A stretch of 64,000 nucleotides of DNA from Gammaproteobacteria bacterium RIFCSPHIGHO2_02_FULL_42_43 (lineage in GTDB: Bacteria; Pseudomonadota; Gammaproteobacteria; Coxiellales; Coxiellaceae): positions 45,109 through 109,108 of the forward strand of contig MGXR01000011.1 of NCBI GenBank assembly GCA_001801425.1, in the 5' to 3' direction. Numbering within the stretch: the first letter of the stretch is position 1; every line of letters starts with the position of its first letter. A program made the translations under genes and the position numbers. Below the pieces are notes generated by a model, which was given only the letters and a program-made list of their open reading frames with translations, was not told where the DNA came from and searched no databases. Positions 1-9,237 of this stretch are shown here, one piece after another.

Positions 1-1179
1 ATCTGCAAAGGGGTGTACTTCACTGACAATCAAATGCATCAACAATGCTTTTTCCATTCCTGGTTGTAATGTTTTATACAACGAGAACGCTTGCATTAAA
101 GTGCCGATGACCATTTCTGGTAAAACAAAATAAGTGTTTCCCGCTTTGTTTTGTTTTTGTTTGAATTGACCGGGTAGTTTTTCAGGCCTACCCTGCATTA
201 AATAACGATGTCGTTGCTGCAGTAATTGCAAAAACTCTGTGGGAGATTTCGGCGTTACAGTCATGTCAAAATAATCATTGCTTAAAATAAAATGAGACAA
301 TACGTCGTGACTGTCTGCATGGCGTCGATCAATTTCTTTTCCTTGAAAAACAATTTCTTCTGCTTCATCGATTAAAAATTCTGTGCCTTCAATAAAATTT
401 GAAAAATAAGATTCAAAAAAAGCAATATTTTTGAAAGACGTTTTGTGATAGTGATAAGGGCGTTTTTTAAAATGGCATTTTTTCAAGTATAAAATAAACG
501 ATTGAAATAACGTGATGCGAGTTTGATCGCACACTTCTTTTTTGGCGACACTAATGGCGTAAGTAGATTTCAAAAAATTTTTATCTGGATGAGAGAGTAA
601 TAGCGCGCTAACAATGTCATTTAATTTTCTATAGGCGCTTTGAAAATGCAATACTTCAGCAATTTTCTTTGCGGTATTGCGCAGCGTATTAATGTTTTTT
701 TCGCCCCGCAATTGTAATTCTTTTGCTAAATAATTTTCAACGCCCGCAACCCCGATTGTTTTAATATTTTGATAAACAGCATTGACCGTTGTGAGATTTT
801 CCAATAAGAAACGCGCTGGACTGCTTCTCGCTAATTGTGGTAACACTTGTTCAGTGTAGCGTTTATTGTCTGCGCGAATGACTTGAATAATTAAACCAGG
901 CAGAAAAATTTTTTTATGATACGTGCTGGTTAAAAAAACGATGTGACTTTGCTGAAACGGAATGGGTTTTAGTGTTAACGCTGTTTGGAAGCTTAAAATC
1001 CCTCCCGGCACAACATGAATTACCACATCCATCCAGTGTGTTAATACAATGCGCTCGATGGGCGAGACGAGATCATTGGTGTAGACACCACGGCAAACGC
1101 GCCGCAGTTTCCCAGTCTTCATTTGTTTGGATAATAGCTTTGATTCATTACTGGTGTTGGCGAATTTCAGCGTCTTCAT
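1..1179 (-). CDS. Fic-family protein AMPylase, N-terminal part (truncated by window edge)
   Basis: An open frame of 393 codons enters from the left edge on the minus strand. It stops being visible inside the Fic catalytic motif: the last residues are HPFAD, the first half of HPFx(D/E)GNGR. About 130 residues earlier lies SNFIEG, which fits the class II Fic inhibitory motif (S/T)xxxE(G/N). The N-terminus (GKLRRVCRGVY and following) resembles the AbiEi/winged-helix domain seen ahead of some Fic domains. Fic proteins usually transfer AMP from ATP to a target protein and are silenced by the inhibitory helix. ATG at 1179 is chosen because an in-frame stop lies just upstream; ATG at 1122 is the alternative. 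The C-terminal catalytic half is not visible. Confidence 0.85.
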   Translation of the reverse strand, partial: MKTLKFANTSNESKLLSKQMKTGKLRRVCRGVYTNDLVSPIERIVLTHWMDVVIHVVPGGILSFQTALTLKPIPFQQSHIVFLTSTYHKKIFLPGLIIQVIRADNKRYTEQVLPQLARSSPARFLLENLTTVNAVYQNIKTIGVAGVENYLAKELQLRGEKNINTLRNTAKKIAEVLHFQSAYRKLNDIVSALLLSHPDKNFLKSTYAISVAKKEVCDQTRITLFQSFILYLKKCHFKKRPYHYHKTSFKNIAFFESYFSNFIEGTEFLIDEAEEIVFQGKEIDRRHADSHDVLSHFILSNDYFDMTVTPKSPTEFLQLLQQRHRYLMQGRPEKLPGQFKQKQNKAGNTYFVLPEMVIGTLMQAFSLYKTLQPGMEKALLMHLIVSEVHPFAD

Positions 1180-1190
1180 GGCCCATGATA

Positions 1191-1269
1191 GGCGAATTCC
1201 AGAGCCTAATCAAGAGAAAAGGCGAATTTCAGAGCCTAATAGGAATAAAAGGCGAATTTCAGAGTTTAA
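1191..1269. repeat. Tandem 30-bp repeats upstream of the fic gene
   Basis: Two full units (1191-1220, 1221-1250) and a partial third (1251-1269) begin with GGCGAATTYCAGAGCCTAAT. They lie directly 5' of the minus-strand fic gene. There are no unique spacers between units, so this is not a CRISPR array. Confidence 0.8.
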
Positions 1270-1316
1270 GATGATTTGTTTCACAAATCTCGCTTGACTT
1301 TCGTGCGTGGCTCTTT
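1268..1316. repeat. Degenerate REP-like palindromic repeat
   Basis: A small hairpin (GATTTGT TTC ACAAATC, 1272-1288) is followed by a diverged version of the CGCTTGCTAACGCGCGCGGC motif. The same arrangement, better conserved, occurs at 62752-62800. It belongs to the dispersed REP-like family of this window and lies between valS and fic. Confidence 0.55.
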
Positions 1317-1329
1317 GTTGATTGATTCA

Positions 1330-4101
1330 TTACAATCCTTCAATCCGCTGATAATGCTCGCGCAATTGGCGCAGCGTTTGTTCGCAGTGCTGCTGCTGGG
1401 ATTTGACTTCAGCGATCACATTTTCAGGTGCTTTTTCCACAAAGGTGGGATTACTCAAACGTGTTTGCAATTGCATTTGTTGTGATGTTAATTTTTCAAT
1501 TTCCTTCGACAAGCGTTTTAATTCCTCATTTTTATCAATCAATCCTGCCAACGGAATGTGTATTTCCAGTGCTTGCACAAGCGCTGTAGCGCTTGCGGGT
1601 AATGCGGCTTTGTTATCATACCAAGAAATTTTTTCTATTTTAGCAAGCAGCATGAATTCAGCGCCATATTTTTTTAGTAATACTTGATCGCGTGCACTGC
1701 CTTTACTCAAAATAATACTAATTTTTTTGGCGGGTGATACATTCATTTCGCCACGAAGATTTCGAACCGAAACGATCATCTGTTGCAGCCACGTCATCGC
1801 ATCATCTGCTTCGTGATTAATTTTTTTTGTATCAAGAGCAGGATAGGGTTGCAACATGATGCTGGATTTTTCGATAAATAAATATCCAGCCAAATGCTGC
1901 CAAATTTCTTCCGTGATAAATGGTATGACGGGATGTAGCAGTCGCATTAAATTTTCCAGCACAACAATTAATGTGTATTGCGTGCCACGCAGCTGCGCAT
2001 GATTATTTTTATCACTCAGTTGACATTTGGCAAATTCAAGATACCAATCACAATACGTATTCCATGTAAATTCATATAATATTTTTGCCAAGTGATCAAA
2101 ACGATATTGTGCAAATGCCAAATGTGTTTGTTCGATGGTTTGTTGCAATTGACTGATGATCCAATGATCGGCGGTGGTGAATGTGCGCGGATCTTGCGTG
2201 ATATCTTTTTCCGTGACATTCATCATCACAAATCGCGCCGCATTCCAAATTTTATTGCAAAAATTGCGATAACCCGTCAACCGCTGAAAATCAAAATTAA
2301 TATTGCGGCCGGTAGAAGCGAGTGCGCAAAACGTAAAACGCAGTGCATCAGTGCCGCTTGCAGAAATACCCCCCGGAAATTCTTTTTCAGTTTGTTTTTG
2401 AATCGTTTTTTCCATTTGTGGCTGCATGAGACCAGCCGTTCGTTTTTCAATTAATTTTTCTAGCGTGATGCCATCCACTAAATCAATCGGATCTAAAATA
2501 TTTCCTTTGGATTTTGACATTTTTTGGCCTTGCGCATCGCGAATCAACCCGGTGATAACCACCTGTTTGAATGGCACTTGGTTTTTGAATTTCAAACCCA
2601 TCATCACCATGCGCGCGACCCAAAAGAAAATAATGTCGAAGCCTGTGACGAGCACGCTGGTTGGATAAAATGTTTGTAAATCTGCATTATGTTCTGGCCA
2701 TCCTAAACAGGCGAGTGGCCACAACGACGCAGAAAACCACGTGTCCAACACATCGTTGTCTTGTGTTAACACAATGTTTTCATTTAAATGGTGACGTTTA
2801 CGCACATCCGCTTCATGCAGCCCGACGTAATGATTTCCTTTGTCGTCGTACCACACGGGAATGCGATGCCCCCACCATAATTGTCGGCTGATGCACCAAT
2901 CTTCGATATTTACTAACCATTGTAAATATGTTTTCCCCCAATTTTCTGGAATAAATTCGACTTCATTTTTTTCAAAAGCCTGGATTGCGGCATCTGCCAT
3001 GTCACGCATTTTGACAAACCACTGATCTGTCAAATACGGCTCTAATATCACACCGCTGCGATCGCCACGCGGAATGGTATGTTCATGGGGTTCTATTTTT
3101 TCGATCAAATCGAGTGATTGCAATTCCGCAATAATTTTTTTTCGGGCTGCAAAACGTTCGAGTCCGCGATATTCTTTTGGTACCGCGTCATTGAGATGCG
3201 CATCGTCTGTGAGCACATTGATGAGTGGCAATTGATGACGATGACCAACTGCATAATCGTTAAAATCATGCGCCGGTGTGATTTTAACGCAACCCGTACC
3301 AAACATTTGATCGACATACGTGTCAGCAATAATGGGAATTTCCCGATTTGATAGCGGCAGTAGAATTTTTTTGCCGATATATTTTTGATAACGCGTGTCT
3401 TCAGGATGTACGGCAACTGCAGTATCACCGAACATGGTTTCAGGGCGCGTGGTTGCGACAATTAAAAATTCTTGCGAATTTGCAATGGGATAACGCATGT
3501 ACCACAAATGCGATTTTTCGATTTCATTCGATACTTCCAAATCCGAAATCGCCGTTTTTAATTGTGGATCCCAATTCACTAATTTTTTACCGCGATAAAT
3601 TAAGCCTTCTTCATGCAAGCGCATAAAAGCGGTGATCGTTGCGTGCGAAATATTATCATCCATGGTGAATCGTTCACGCGACCAATCCATCGAGGCGCCG
3701 AGGCGGCGAATTTGTTGCGTAATGGTTTGACCAGATTGATGGCGCCATTCCCACACTTTTTTTAAAAATGCATCGCGGCCCAAATCATGACGAGAAATAT
3801 TTTGCTGCGCGAGTTGGCGCTCCACCACCATTTGCGTTGCAATGCCTGCATGATCCGTTCCCGCTTGCCACAACACATTTTCGCCTTGCATGCGATGAAA
3901 ACGAATCAATGTGTCCATCAAGGTATATTGAAATCCATGACCCATGTGCAATGTGCCAGTCACATTGGGCGGTGGTAACATGATGCAATATGCGTGACCT
4001 GCACCGGTGGGTTTGAAAAATCCCTGGGTTTCCCAGTCGCGAGCCCATTTGGATTCGATGTGGTGTGGTTCGTAGATTTTGTTTAATTCGATTTCGGTCA
4101 T
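1330..4101 (-). CDS. valS: Valyl-tRNA synthetase
   Basis: Class I synthetase that charges tRNA-Val with valine in the cytoplasm. The 923-residue length fits the family. The HIGH signature reads HMGH (residues 52-55), and KMSKS is present as KMSKSKGN near residue 528. A CP1 editing domain lies between them, and the C-terminal coiled-coil arm typical of ValRS ends the protein (residues about 855-923). The ATG at 4101 gives a normal N-terminus. In E. coli the order is pepA-holC-valS with lptFG divergent from pepA. Here valS is itself divergent from lptF, so holC and pepA have been lost or moved. The 5' ends are only about 60 bp apart. Confidence 0.98.
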   Translation of the reverse strand: MTEIELNKIYEPHHIESKWARDWETQGFFKPTGAGHAYCIMLPPPNVTGTLHMGHGFQYTLMDTLIRFHRMQGENVLWQAGTDHAGIATQMVVERQLAQQNISRHDLGRDAFLKKVWEWRHQSGQTITQQIRRLGASMDWSRERFTMDDNISHATITAFMRLHEEGLIYRGKKLVNWDPQLKTAISDLEVSNEIEKSHLWYMRYPIANSQEFLIVATTRPETMFGDTAVAVHPEDTRYQKYIGKKILLPLSNREIPIIADTYVDQMFGTGCVKITPAHDFNDYAVGHRHQLPLINVLTDDAHLNDAVPKEYRGLERFAARKKIIAELQSLDLIEKIEPHEHTIPRGDRSGVILEPYLTDQWFVKMRDMADAAIQAFEKNEVEFIPENWGKTYLQWLVNIEDWCISRQLWWGHRIPVWYDDKGNHYVGLHEADVRKRHHLNENIVLTQDNDVLDTWFSASLWPLACLGWPEHNADLQTFYPTSVLVTGFDIIFFWVARMVMMGLKFKNQVPFKQVVITGLIRDAQGQKMSKSKGNILDPIDLVDGITLEKLIEKRTAGLMQPQMEKTIQKQTEKEFPGGISASGTDALRFTFCALASTGRNINFDFQRLTGYRNFCNKIWNAARFVMMNVTEKDITQDPRTFTTADHWIISQLQQTIEQTHLAFAQYRFDHLAKILYEFTWNTYCDWYLEFAKCQLSDKNNHAQLRGTQYTLIVVLENLMRLLHPVIPFITEEIWQHLAGYLFIEKSSIMLQPYPALDTKKINHEADDAMTWLQQMIVSVRNLRGEMNVSPAKKISIILSKGSARDQVLLKKYGAEFMLLAKIEKISWYDNKAALPASATALVQALEIHIPLAGLIDKNEELKRLSKEIEKLTSQQMQLQTRLSNPTFVEKAPENVIAEVKSQQQHCEQTLRQLREHYQRIEGL

Positions 4102-4159
4102 ATCGGCAAATCTGCTAAGATTCAGAAAGACATTCTTTCACAAAAGGCACGGTTTGTCA

Positions 4160-5233
4160 GTGATCATTTTTCGGTATCTATCCAAAGAAATCATGCGCGC
4201 TACGTTGATCGCGACTTTAATTTTGCTCGTAATCTTTGTGACCAACCAATCCGTGCAATTTTTGGAGCGCACCGCGGCGGGCCAGCTGCCGGCCACCGCA
4301 TTGCTGCAAGCCATTGCGTTGCAAATTCCGCTATTTTCAGGGTATTTGTTGCCACTGGGTTTGTATTTAGGGGCGATACTTACCCTCAGTCGAATGTATA
4401 TTGATTCAGAGATGACAATTTTATATGCCTGCGGCGTGAGCCGTTTTAAAATTTTGGGGATGGTGTTTTTGGTAGCGATGTTTGTGGCTGTTATAGTCAC
4501 TTGGTTGATGATGGTGGTGGTGCCCAAAGCGCAGGGAGCGACTAATGTGCTTTTTAATCGCGCTGCAGTGACGGCGTCGGTGCAACAAGTGATTCCTGGG
4601 CGTTTTATGTCATTTGGCAATGATCAAGAAAATTCGATTGTGTTGTATGCTGGTGGTATTGGCAAACATCATGTGTTGAGCGATGTGTTTTTAGCAAAAA
4701 AAGTGATGGATAAGTGGGGGATGATTGTGGCCAAATCGGCGCGTGAAAGAAAAATGCATGATTCCCCAGTGGAATATTTGGTTTTCGATCAAGGCGATCG
4801 ATACGTGGGAGAGCCGGGTGAGAAAAATTTTCAGTTGTTGCAGTTTCAAGAATATGGCGCGCGAGTGTTACTGGAAAATGTTCCAGATGTGAATGCGGTG
4901 CAATATTATTCGATACCCACCTTGTGGCGATTGCAAAAAACGAATTTGAGTGCGGCAGCGGAATTGCAGTGGCGCATGGCGATGCCCATTTCTGTGTTGA
5001 TATTTGCATTGCTGGCAGTGCCGCTGAGCGAAACCAAACCGCGTCACGGAAAATTTATTCAAATATTACCCGCGATGATAATTTATCTTTGCTACGGTGA
5101 TTTATTATTTTTAACGCGCTCTTGGATTCAAGCGGGGCGCATTTCTGCGACGTTGGGAATGTGGTGGGTGCATGCAGCAATGCTGATAGTTGTGTTGATG
5201 TTGATTTGGTATCGATGGGGTCGGCAACGATGA
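4160..5233 (+). CDS. lptF: LPS export ABC transporter permease LptF
   Basis: One of the two inner-membrane permeases of the LptB2FG complex, which extracts lipopolysaccharide from the inner membrane and passes it to LptC/A/D. The protein has two N-terminal membrane segments, a third and fourth near residue 80 and 115, a periplasmic beta-jellyroll region, and two C-terminal helices, as in the YjgP/YjgQ family. The open frame extends upstream to 4079. GTG at 4160 is preferred because it gives the usual start (V-IIFRYLSKEI) and removes the overlap with valS. The stop overlaps the lptG start (ATGA), indicating translational coupling. Confidence 0.93.
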   Translation: MIIFRYLSKEIMRATLIATLILLVIFVTNQSVQFLERTAAGQLPATALLQAIALQIPLFSGYLLPLGLYLGAILTLSRMYIDSEMTILYACGVSRFKILGMVFLVAMFVAVIVTWLMMVVVPKAQGATNVLFNRAAVTASVQQVIPGRFMSFGNDQENSIVLYAGGIGKHHVLSDVFLAKKVMDKWGMIVAKSARERKMHDSPVEYLVFDQGDRYVGEPGEKNFQLLQFQEYGARVLLENVPDVNAVQYYSIPTLWRLQKTNLSAAAELQWRMAMPISVLIFALLAVPLSETKPRHGKFIQILPAMIIYLCYGDLLFLTRSWIQAGRISATLGMWWVHAAMLIVVLMLIWYRWGRQR

Positions 5234-6297
5234 AGCTCGTTGATCAATTAATTTTTCGTGACGTAATTGCTTCCACGGCATTAGTGAGTGTCGTCATCAT
5301 TGCAATTGAATTTTTCTTGAATATGATTCAGCAATTTCATTTCGTTGGCCAACACAATTATACGTTGTGGCGTGTGTTTTTGTATGTGGGCATGCAGTTG
5401 CCCGCGCAATTTTATCAATTGTTTCCAATGGCGGGATTTTTGGGAACGATGATTGGACTCGGGCGTTTGTCATCGTCAAGTCAATTGATTGTGATTCGCA
5501 TGGTGGGATATTCCGTAATGCAATTGACGGGCAGCGTCACGAAAGCTGCGGTCGTGATGATTGTAGTGATCACAATATTGGGCGAAGGCATTGGTTTACA
5601 TTGGCAACAAACCGCCGATGTTTGGAAAAAAGAATGGATTTTTCCTCAGGCAAATCAGGCGTTACTGCATTCTATTTGGCTGCGACAAGGAAATCATTTT
5701 ACGCATATCGGGGAATTAAATTCTCCCGATACGATCAGTGATGTCACGCGATATTATTTTTCAAAGAACGATCGTTTGTTGCGCGCCGATTTTTCGCCTG
5801 TGGGAAAATTGGTAAATGGTCGTTGGGAATTGCTGAATGTGAAGCAAACGATTTTTGGCCGGCATCATGTGACTGTGACAACACAATCTAAAATGATATT
5901 GCCCATGGTATTTAAACCTGTGCTACAAGTGAAAATGCGCGCGGCTTCGACGCAGCAATCGTTGACTACATTGATTCAAATGATTCGTTATCGTCGCGAT
6001 ACGGGATTAACGACAGATCAATTTGTATTTGCATTATCACAGCGTTTTTTACAACCCATTACCACATTGGTTATGATTATTTTGGCGATTCCATTTGTAT
6101 TTGGTTCTTTTCGCAATACCACAATGGATGTGCGTTTGCTGACTGGCATTGTCATTGGATTTATTTTTTATATGCTGAACCAATTGTTTGGTCCCATTAC
6201 CATGGTCTATCAATTCCCGCCGTTACTATCTGCGGCATTACCAACGATGTTGTTTTTGCTGTTGGCGAGTGTGTTGCTGCTGCGGGTGCGGTCGTAG
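5230..6297 (+). CDS. lptG: LPS export ABC transporter permease LptG
   Basis: Partner permease of LptF in the lipopolysaccharide export machine. The protein has the YjgP/YjgQ layout: two pairs of membrane helices flanking a periplasmic region, with three hydrophobic segments at the C-terminus. The open frame begins earlier (5122), but ATG 5230 overlaps the lptF stop by four bases and gives a standard N-terminus (MKLVDQLIFRDVI). The pair forms a two-gene operon followed by a strong hairpin. Confidence 0.93.
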   Translation: MKLVDQLIFRDVIASTALVSVVIIAIEFFLNMIQQFHFVGQHNYTLWRVFLYVGMQLPAQFYQLFPMAGFLGTMIGLGRLSSSSQLIVIRMVGYSVMQLTGSVTKAAVVMIVVITILGEGIGLHWQQTADVWKKEWIFPQANQALLHSIWLRQGNHFTHIGELNSPDTISDVTRYYFSKNDRLLRADFSPVGKLVNGRWELLNVKQTIFGRHHVTVTTQSKMILPMVFKPVLQVKMRAASTQQSLTTLIQMIRYRRDTGLTTDQFVFALSQRFLQPITTLVMIILAIPFVFGSFRNTTMDVRLLTGIVIGFIFYMLNQLFGPITMVYQFPPLLSAALPTMLFLLLASVLLLRVRS

Positions 6298-6322
6298 AGG
6301 TGGTCACAGATTGTGACCACCT
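6298..6322 (+). terminator. Hairpin after lptG
   Basis: A perfect 11-bp inverted repeat (AGGTGGTCACA / TGTGACCACCT) with a 3-nt loop begins at the lptG stop codon. There is no clear U-run, so it may act as an mRNA 3' stabiliser rather than a classic intrinsic terminator. Confidence 0.6.
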
Positions 6323-6335
6323 ACAGCATCTGAAA

Positions 6336-6674
6336 TTTTCTACCAGTCTTCCACGTGCTTTCACGGAATCTGGTCTATACATGTTAGCAACTATTTTAAA
6401 AAGCCCTAGGGCAACTGAAACGACAATATCAATTATTGATACATTTACTCGAGTTCGTGAAATTGACAAAACTATTTATCAAATTAGCAATGCGAAGAAA
6501 GACGAAAAGAAACAAACTGAGTTAATGCAAAAAGCAGGTGAGTTAATCTCCGAATTAATCGCGCCCGAAAATAACAATAATCAAGAAACAGAGGCAAGTA
6601 TTGAGTTAAATTTTGCGATTGTAAAATTTAAATATTCTCTGAAAAAGAAACAAAAATTATCTGAGATGATGTAA
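6336..6674 (+). pseudogene. Remnant of an ORF6N-domain phage-type DNA-binding protein
   Basis: The frame encodes the end of an ORF6N domain (LPRAFTESGLYMLATILKS, then a helix like those of Rha/ORF6N proteins) followed by a short Lys/Glu-rich helical tail. ORF6N proteins are prophage or mobile-element regulators whose domain normally starts about 80 residues earlier. The only possible start (GTG 6300) lies inside the lptG hairpin, so the 5' part of the gene is missing. It is therefore called a decayed prophage remnant. A short functional version cannot be excluded. Confidence 0.6.
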
Positions 6675-6677
6675 AAA

Positions 6678-7379
6678 TTAAATTGCTTCTGTATCCCCCG
6701 CTTCCGCAATTAAGCGTAACGCATCTATTTTTTGCAATTCAATGCGATGTTTTGAAAAACGAATCATCTTTTTTTTCTGAAATTCGTTTAGTATTCGGCT
6801 GATGGTGCTCGCCGTCATTCGCAAGTAATTGGCGATATCTTGGTGCGTCATGACTAATGATAGTGTTGATGAATACAATCCCAGCGACTGATATCGTTCC
6901 ATTAATTGCAATAAAAATGTAGTGACGCGTTGTTCTGCGGTTGTTCGTAATAACGCGATGTTATCTTCATGAATGCGACGGCTCACCATCTTTAATAATT
7001 GTGCGCCGAGTGATGGAAATTGTTGTGTCAGCGCCAACATTTTTTCAGTGGGAATGATGCAAATGTTGGTTTGATCGAGTGCGACGATCGATGTAGCGCG
7101 CTGCGCATCATCAATGCCTTCCCACCCAAATAAATCCGGTGGAAAATAAAATCCCATCACAAATTCTTCGCCGTTGGTTTTGTTGATGTAACTTTTAAGA
7201 CATCCCGCGCGCACGATATACAAATTATCCGACAATTGTCCCTGATGACAAAGATGCTCTCCCCGTTTTAACGTCTTCGCGGGAAATTGTAATGTATCGA
7301 ATAAATTGTTGGTGTTTTTGGGTAAATTGGGCAGCAAACAAGCAGCGGCGCGGGGGCAATTGAAGCAGCTATTTCTCAT
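6678..7379 (-). CDS. FNR-type Crp/Fnr family transcription regulator
   Basis: Predicted oxygen-responsive regulator. The N-terminus has C5-x2-C8-x5-C14, and a fourth Cys lies at C107 (ICIIP). These match the four cysteines that hold the 4Fe-4S cluster in E. coli FNR. Residues about 25-145 form the cyclic-nucleotide-like beta roll. A dimer helix and an HTH follow (MTHQDIANYLRMTASTISR, 177-195). In the recognition helix Ser194 and Arg195 match FNR, but the position of FNR Glu209 is Ser191, so the preferred operator may differ from TTGAT-N4-ATCAA. The start has an AGGAA ribosome site. The neighbouring genes give no hint of its regulon. Confidence 0.85.
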   Translation of the reverse strand: MRNSCFNCPRAAACLLPNLPKNTNNLFDTLQFPAKTLKRGEHLCHQGQLSDNLYIVRAGCLKSYINKTNGEEFVMGFYFPPDLFGWEGIDDAQRATSIVALDQTNICIIPTEKMLALTQQFPSLGAQLLKMVSRRIHEDNIALLRTTAEQRVTTFLLQLMERYQSLGLYSSTLSLVMTHQDIANYLRMTASTISRILNEFQKKKMIRFSKHRIELQKIDALRLIAEAGDTEAI

Positions 7380-7436
7380 GAAAATTCCTTAAGATGTATA
7401 AATATTGTACAACTGAAGGATGTATGAGGCTAGGGC

Positions 7437-9158
7437 CTAGTCGACCTTGCGCTTTTCCAGCAACATTTTTAACTGCTGTTTTTCAATATCCGTGAGCGCG
7501 GCTATTTTTGCTTTTTCAATGAGCGCGCCTACCTGTTCTTGATCATGATGCACTTGTAAGCGCGCACAAGCATCGATCAACTCTGTTTTTCGACCAGATT
7601 CGGGAATATGTAATGGGTGCGCAGCGATGGAAGCAATTAACGCGCGATCGGATTCTTGTTCAATCTCCGCGAGAAGATCGCTCACCGAAAAATTTACGTT
7701 AGATTTGCAATGTTGCAGCAAGCGACACAACATATTTTTTTCAAGTGTTTTTTCGTGAATGTGTTCTGCTGTTAACGTGAGATCGGATGCCAGTGCTGGG
7801 TGATGTAATAATATTTGCATCACGGTTTGCGCGGGATTCAATCGTTTTGGCAAAGTATGCGTCGATAATTTTGCAGCCATATTTTTTTTCGGCAACACTA
7901 TTTTTTCTTTGCCTACCTGAATTTTTGCAGATAACTCGGTGAACAATAAATTTTTATAAATGCCTTCGGGCATGGTGTTTAAATAATCTGTTGCTTGTTT
8001 TGCGAACGCTGCTTTTCCGGCAATCGTGTCGACGGGATGCGTTTTTTCTAATTCGCTAAAAAAAACAGTGGCGAGCGCTTGCGCTCCATCAATTTTTATT
8101 TCAAACGCCGCCTTGCCAATTTTTCTAACCCAGCTATCGGGATCTTCGTTTTGTGGCAAAAATAAAAATTGAAAATCCAATCCATCGCGCAACAAAGGTA
8201 GGCAAATAATTAATGCTTTCCACGCTGCTTTTCTGCCTGCGTCATCCCCATCAAAACAAAAAATAATTTTAGCAGTGTAGCGCAGTAAAATTTTGATGTG
8301 TTGTACGTTGAGTGCTGTGCCAAGCGTTGCAGTGGCATAATGAATGCCGTGTTGCGCCAATGCAATCACATCCAGGTAACCTTCTACCATCACAATGCGC
8401 GACAATTTTTGATGTTGTTGACACATTTCATATAAACCATACAGCGTTTGATTTTTGTGGAAGACGGGTGTTTCGGGTGAATTCAAATATTTCGGTGTTT
8501 CGTCGGTGATGGTGCGCCCGCCAAATGCAATGGTTTTTCCGCGTACGTCGCGAATGGGAAACATGATGCGATTGCGAAAGCGATCATAATAATGCTGCGG
8601 ATTTTTTTCAATGATCAAACCTGCCGTCATGAGATTTTGGTTATTCGTTTTATTTTTTCCCAATTGCTGCGAGAGAAATTCCCATTCATTGGGTGAGAAA
8701 CCAATTCCAAATTGTTTTGCGACAGCGCCAGTTAAACCGCGATTTTTTAAATAATCAATGGCGACAGGGGATTTTTTTAATTGCGCTTCATACAACATTT
8801 GCGCTTGATGCATCAGCGTATACAGCGCTTCGTTTTCCGCTCTGTGATTGTCGCTACCTTCGAGTGGTATAGTTAATCCCAGTGATTGCGCGAGTTCTGC
8901 GACGGCTTCAACAAACGGCAGGTGATCGTAATTCATCAGAAAACCAATTACATTGCCGTGTGCGCCACAACCAAAACAATAATAAAATTGTTTGATGTGA
9001 CTGACGGTGAATGATGGTGTTTTTTCGGAATGAAAAGGGCAGCAAGCGACGTAGGTGCCCCCTCGTTTTTTTAACTCCACGCGAGATTGAATGACGGATA
9101 TGATATCGGTTCTGGAAACCACATCTTGAATGAATGATTGCGGAATTAATTTTTGCAT
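7437..9158 (-). CDS. dnaG: DNA primase DnaG
   Basis: Makes RNA primers at the replication fork with DnaB helicase. The N-terminal CHC2 zinc-binding domain is complete (CCPFH, then FGCGAHG). A primase core with the TOPRIM acidic motifs follows (VMVEGYLDV and FCFDGDDAG), then a C-terminal DnaB-binding domain. Length is near the usual 580. The open frame extends to 9173, but ATG 9158 (MQKLIPQSFIQDV) aligns with known starts. In most gammaproteobacteria dnaG lies in rpsU-dnaG-rpoD; neither partner is adjacent here, so the operon is split. Confidence 0.97.
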   Translation of the reverse strand: MQKLIPQSFIQDVVSRTDIISVIQSRVELKKRGGTYVACCPFHSEKTPSFTVSHIKQFYYCFGCGAHGNVIGFLMNYDHLPFVEAVAELAQSLGLTIPLEGSDNHRAENEALYTLMHQAQMLYEAQLKKSPVAIDYLKNRGLTGAVAKQFGIGFSPNEWEFLSQQLGKNKTNNQNLMTAGLIIEKNPQHYYDRFRNRIMFPIRDVRGKTIAFGGRTITDETPKYLNSPETPVFHKNQTLYGLYEMCQQHQKLSRIVMVEGYLDVIALAQHGIHYATATLGTALNVQHIKILLRYTAKIIFCFDGDDAGRKAAWKALIICLPLLRDGLDFQFLFLPQNEDPDSWVRKIGKAAFEIKIDGAQALATVFFSELEKTHPVDTIAGKAAFAKQATDYLNTMPEGIYKNLLFTELSAKIQVGKEKIVLPKKNMAAKLSTHTLPKRLNPAQTVMQILLHHPALASDLTLTAEHIHEKTLEKNMLCRLLQHCKSNVNFSVSDLLAEIEQESDRALIASIAAHPLHIPESGRKTELIDACARLQVHHDQEQVGALIEKAKIAALTDIEKQQLKMLLEKRKVD

Positions 9159-9171
9159 GGTCCATTGTAAC

Positions 9172-9237
9172 AAATTACAAAACCAAGTGCTGGAAATTAC
9201 AAAACCAAGTGCTGGAAATTACAAAACCAAGTGCTGG
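9172..9237. repeat. Three perfect 22-bp tandem repeats
   Basis: The unit AAATTACAAAACCAAGTGCT+GG occurs three times without mismatch (9172-9193, 9194-9215, 9216-9237). The array sits between the dnaG start and the mltD 3' end. The mltD stop codon (9219-9221) lies inside the third unit, so changes in copy number could alter the dnaG upstream region. Confidence 0.9.

Noticed and set aside
1191..1269. CRISPR-like array
   Set aside because: Units are directly adjacent with no unique spacers and no cas genes.
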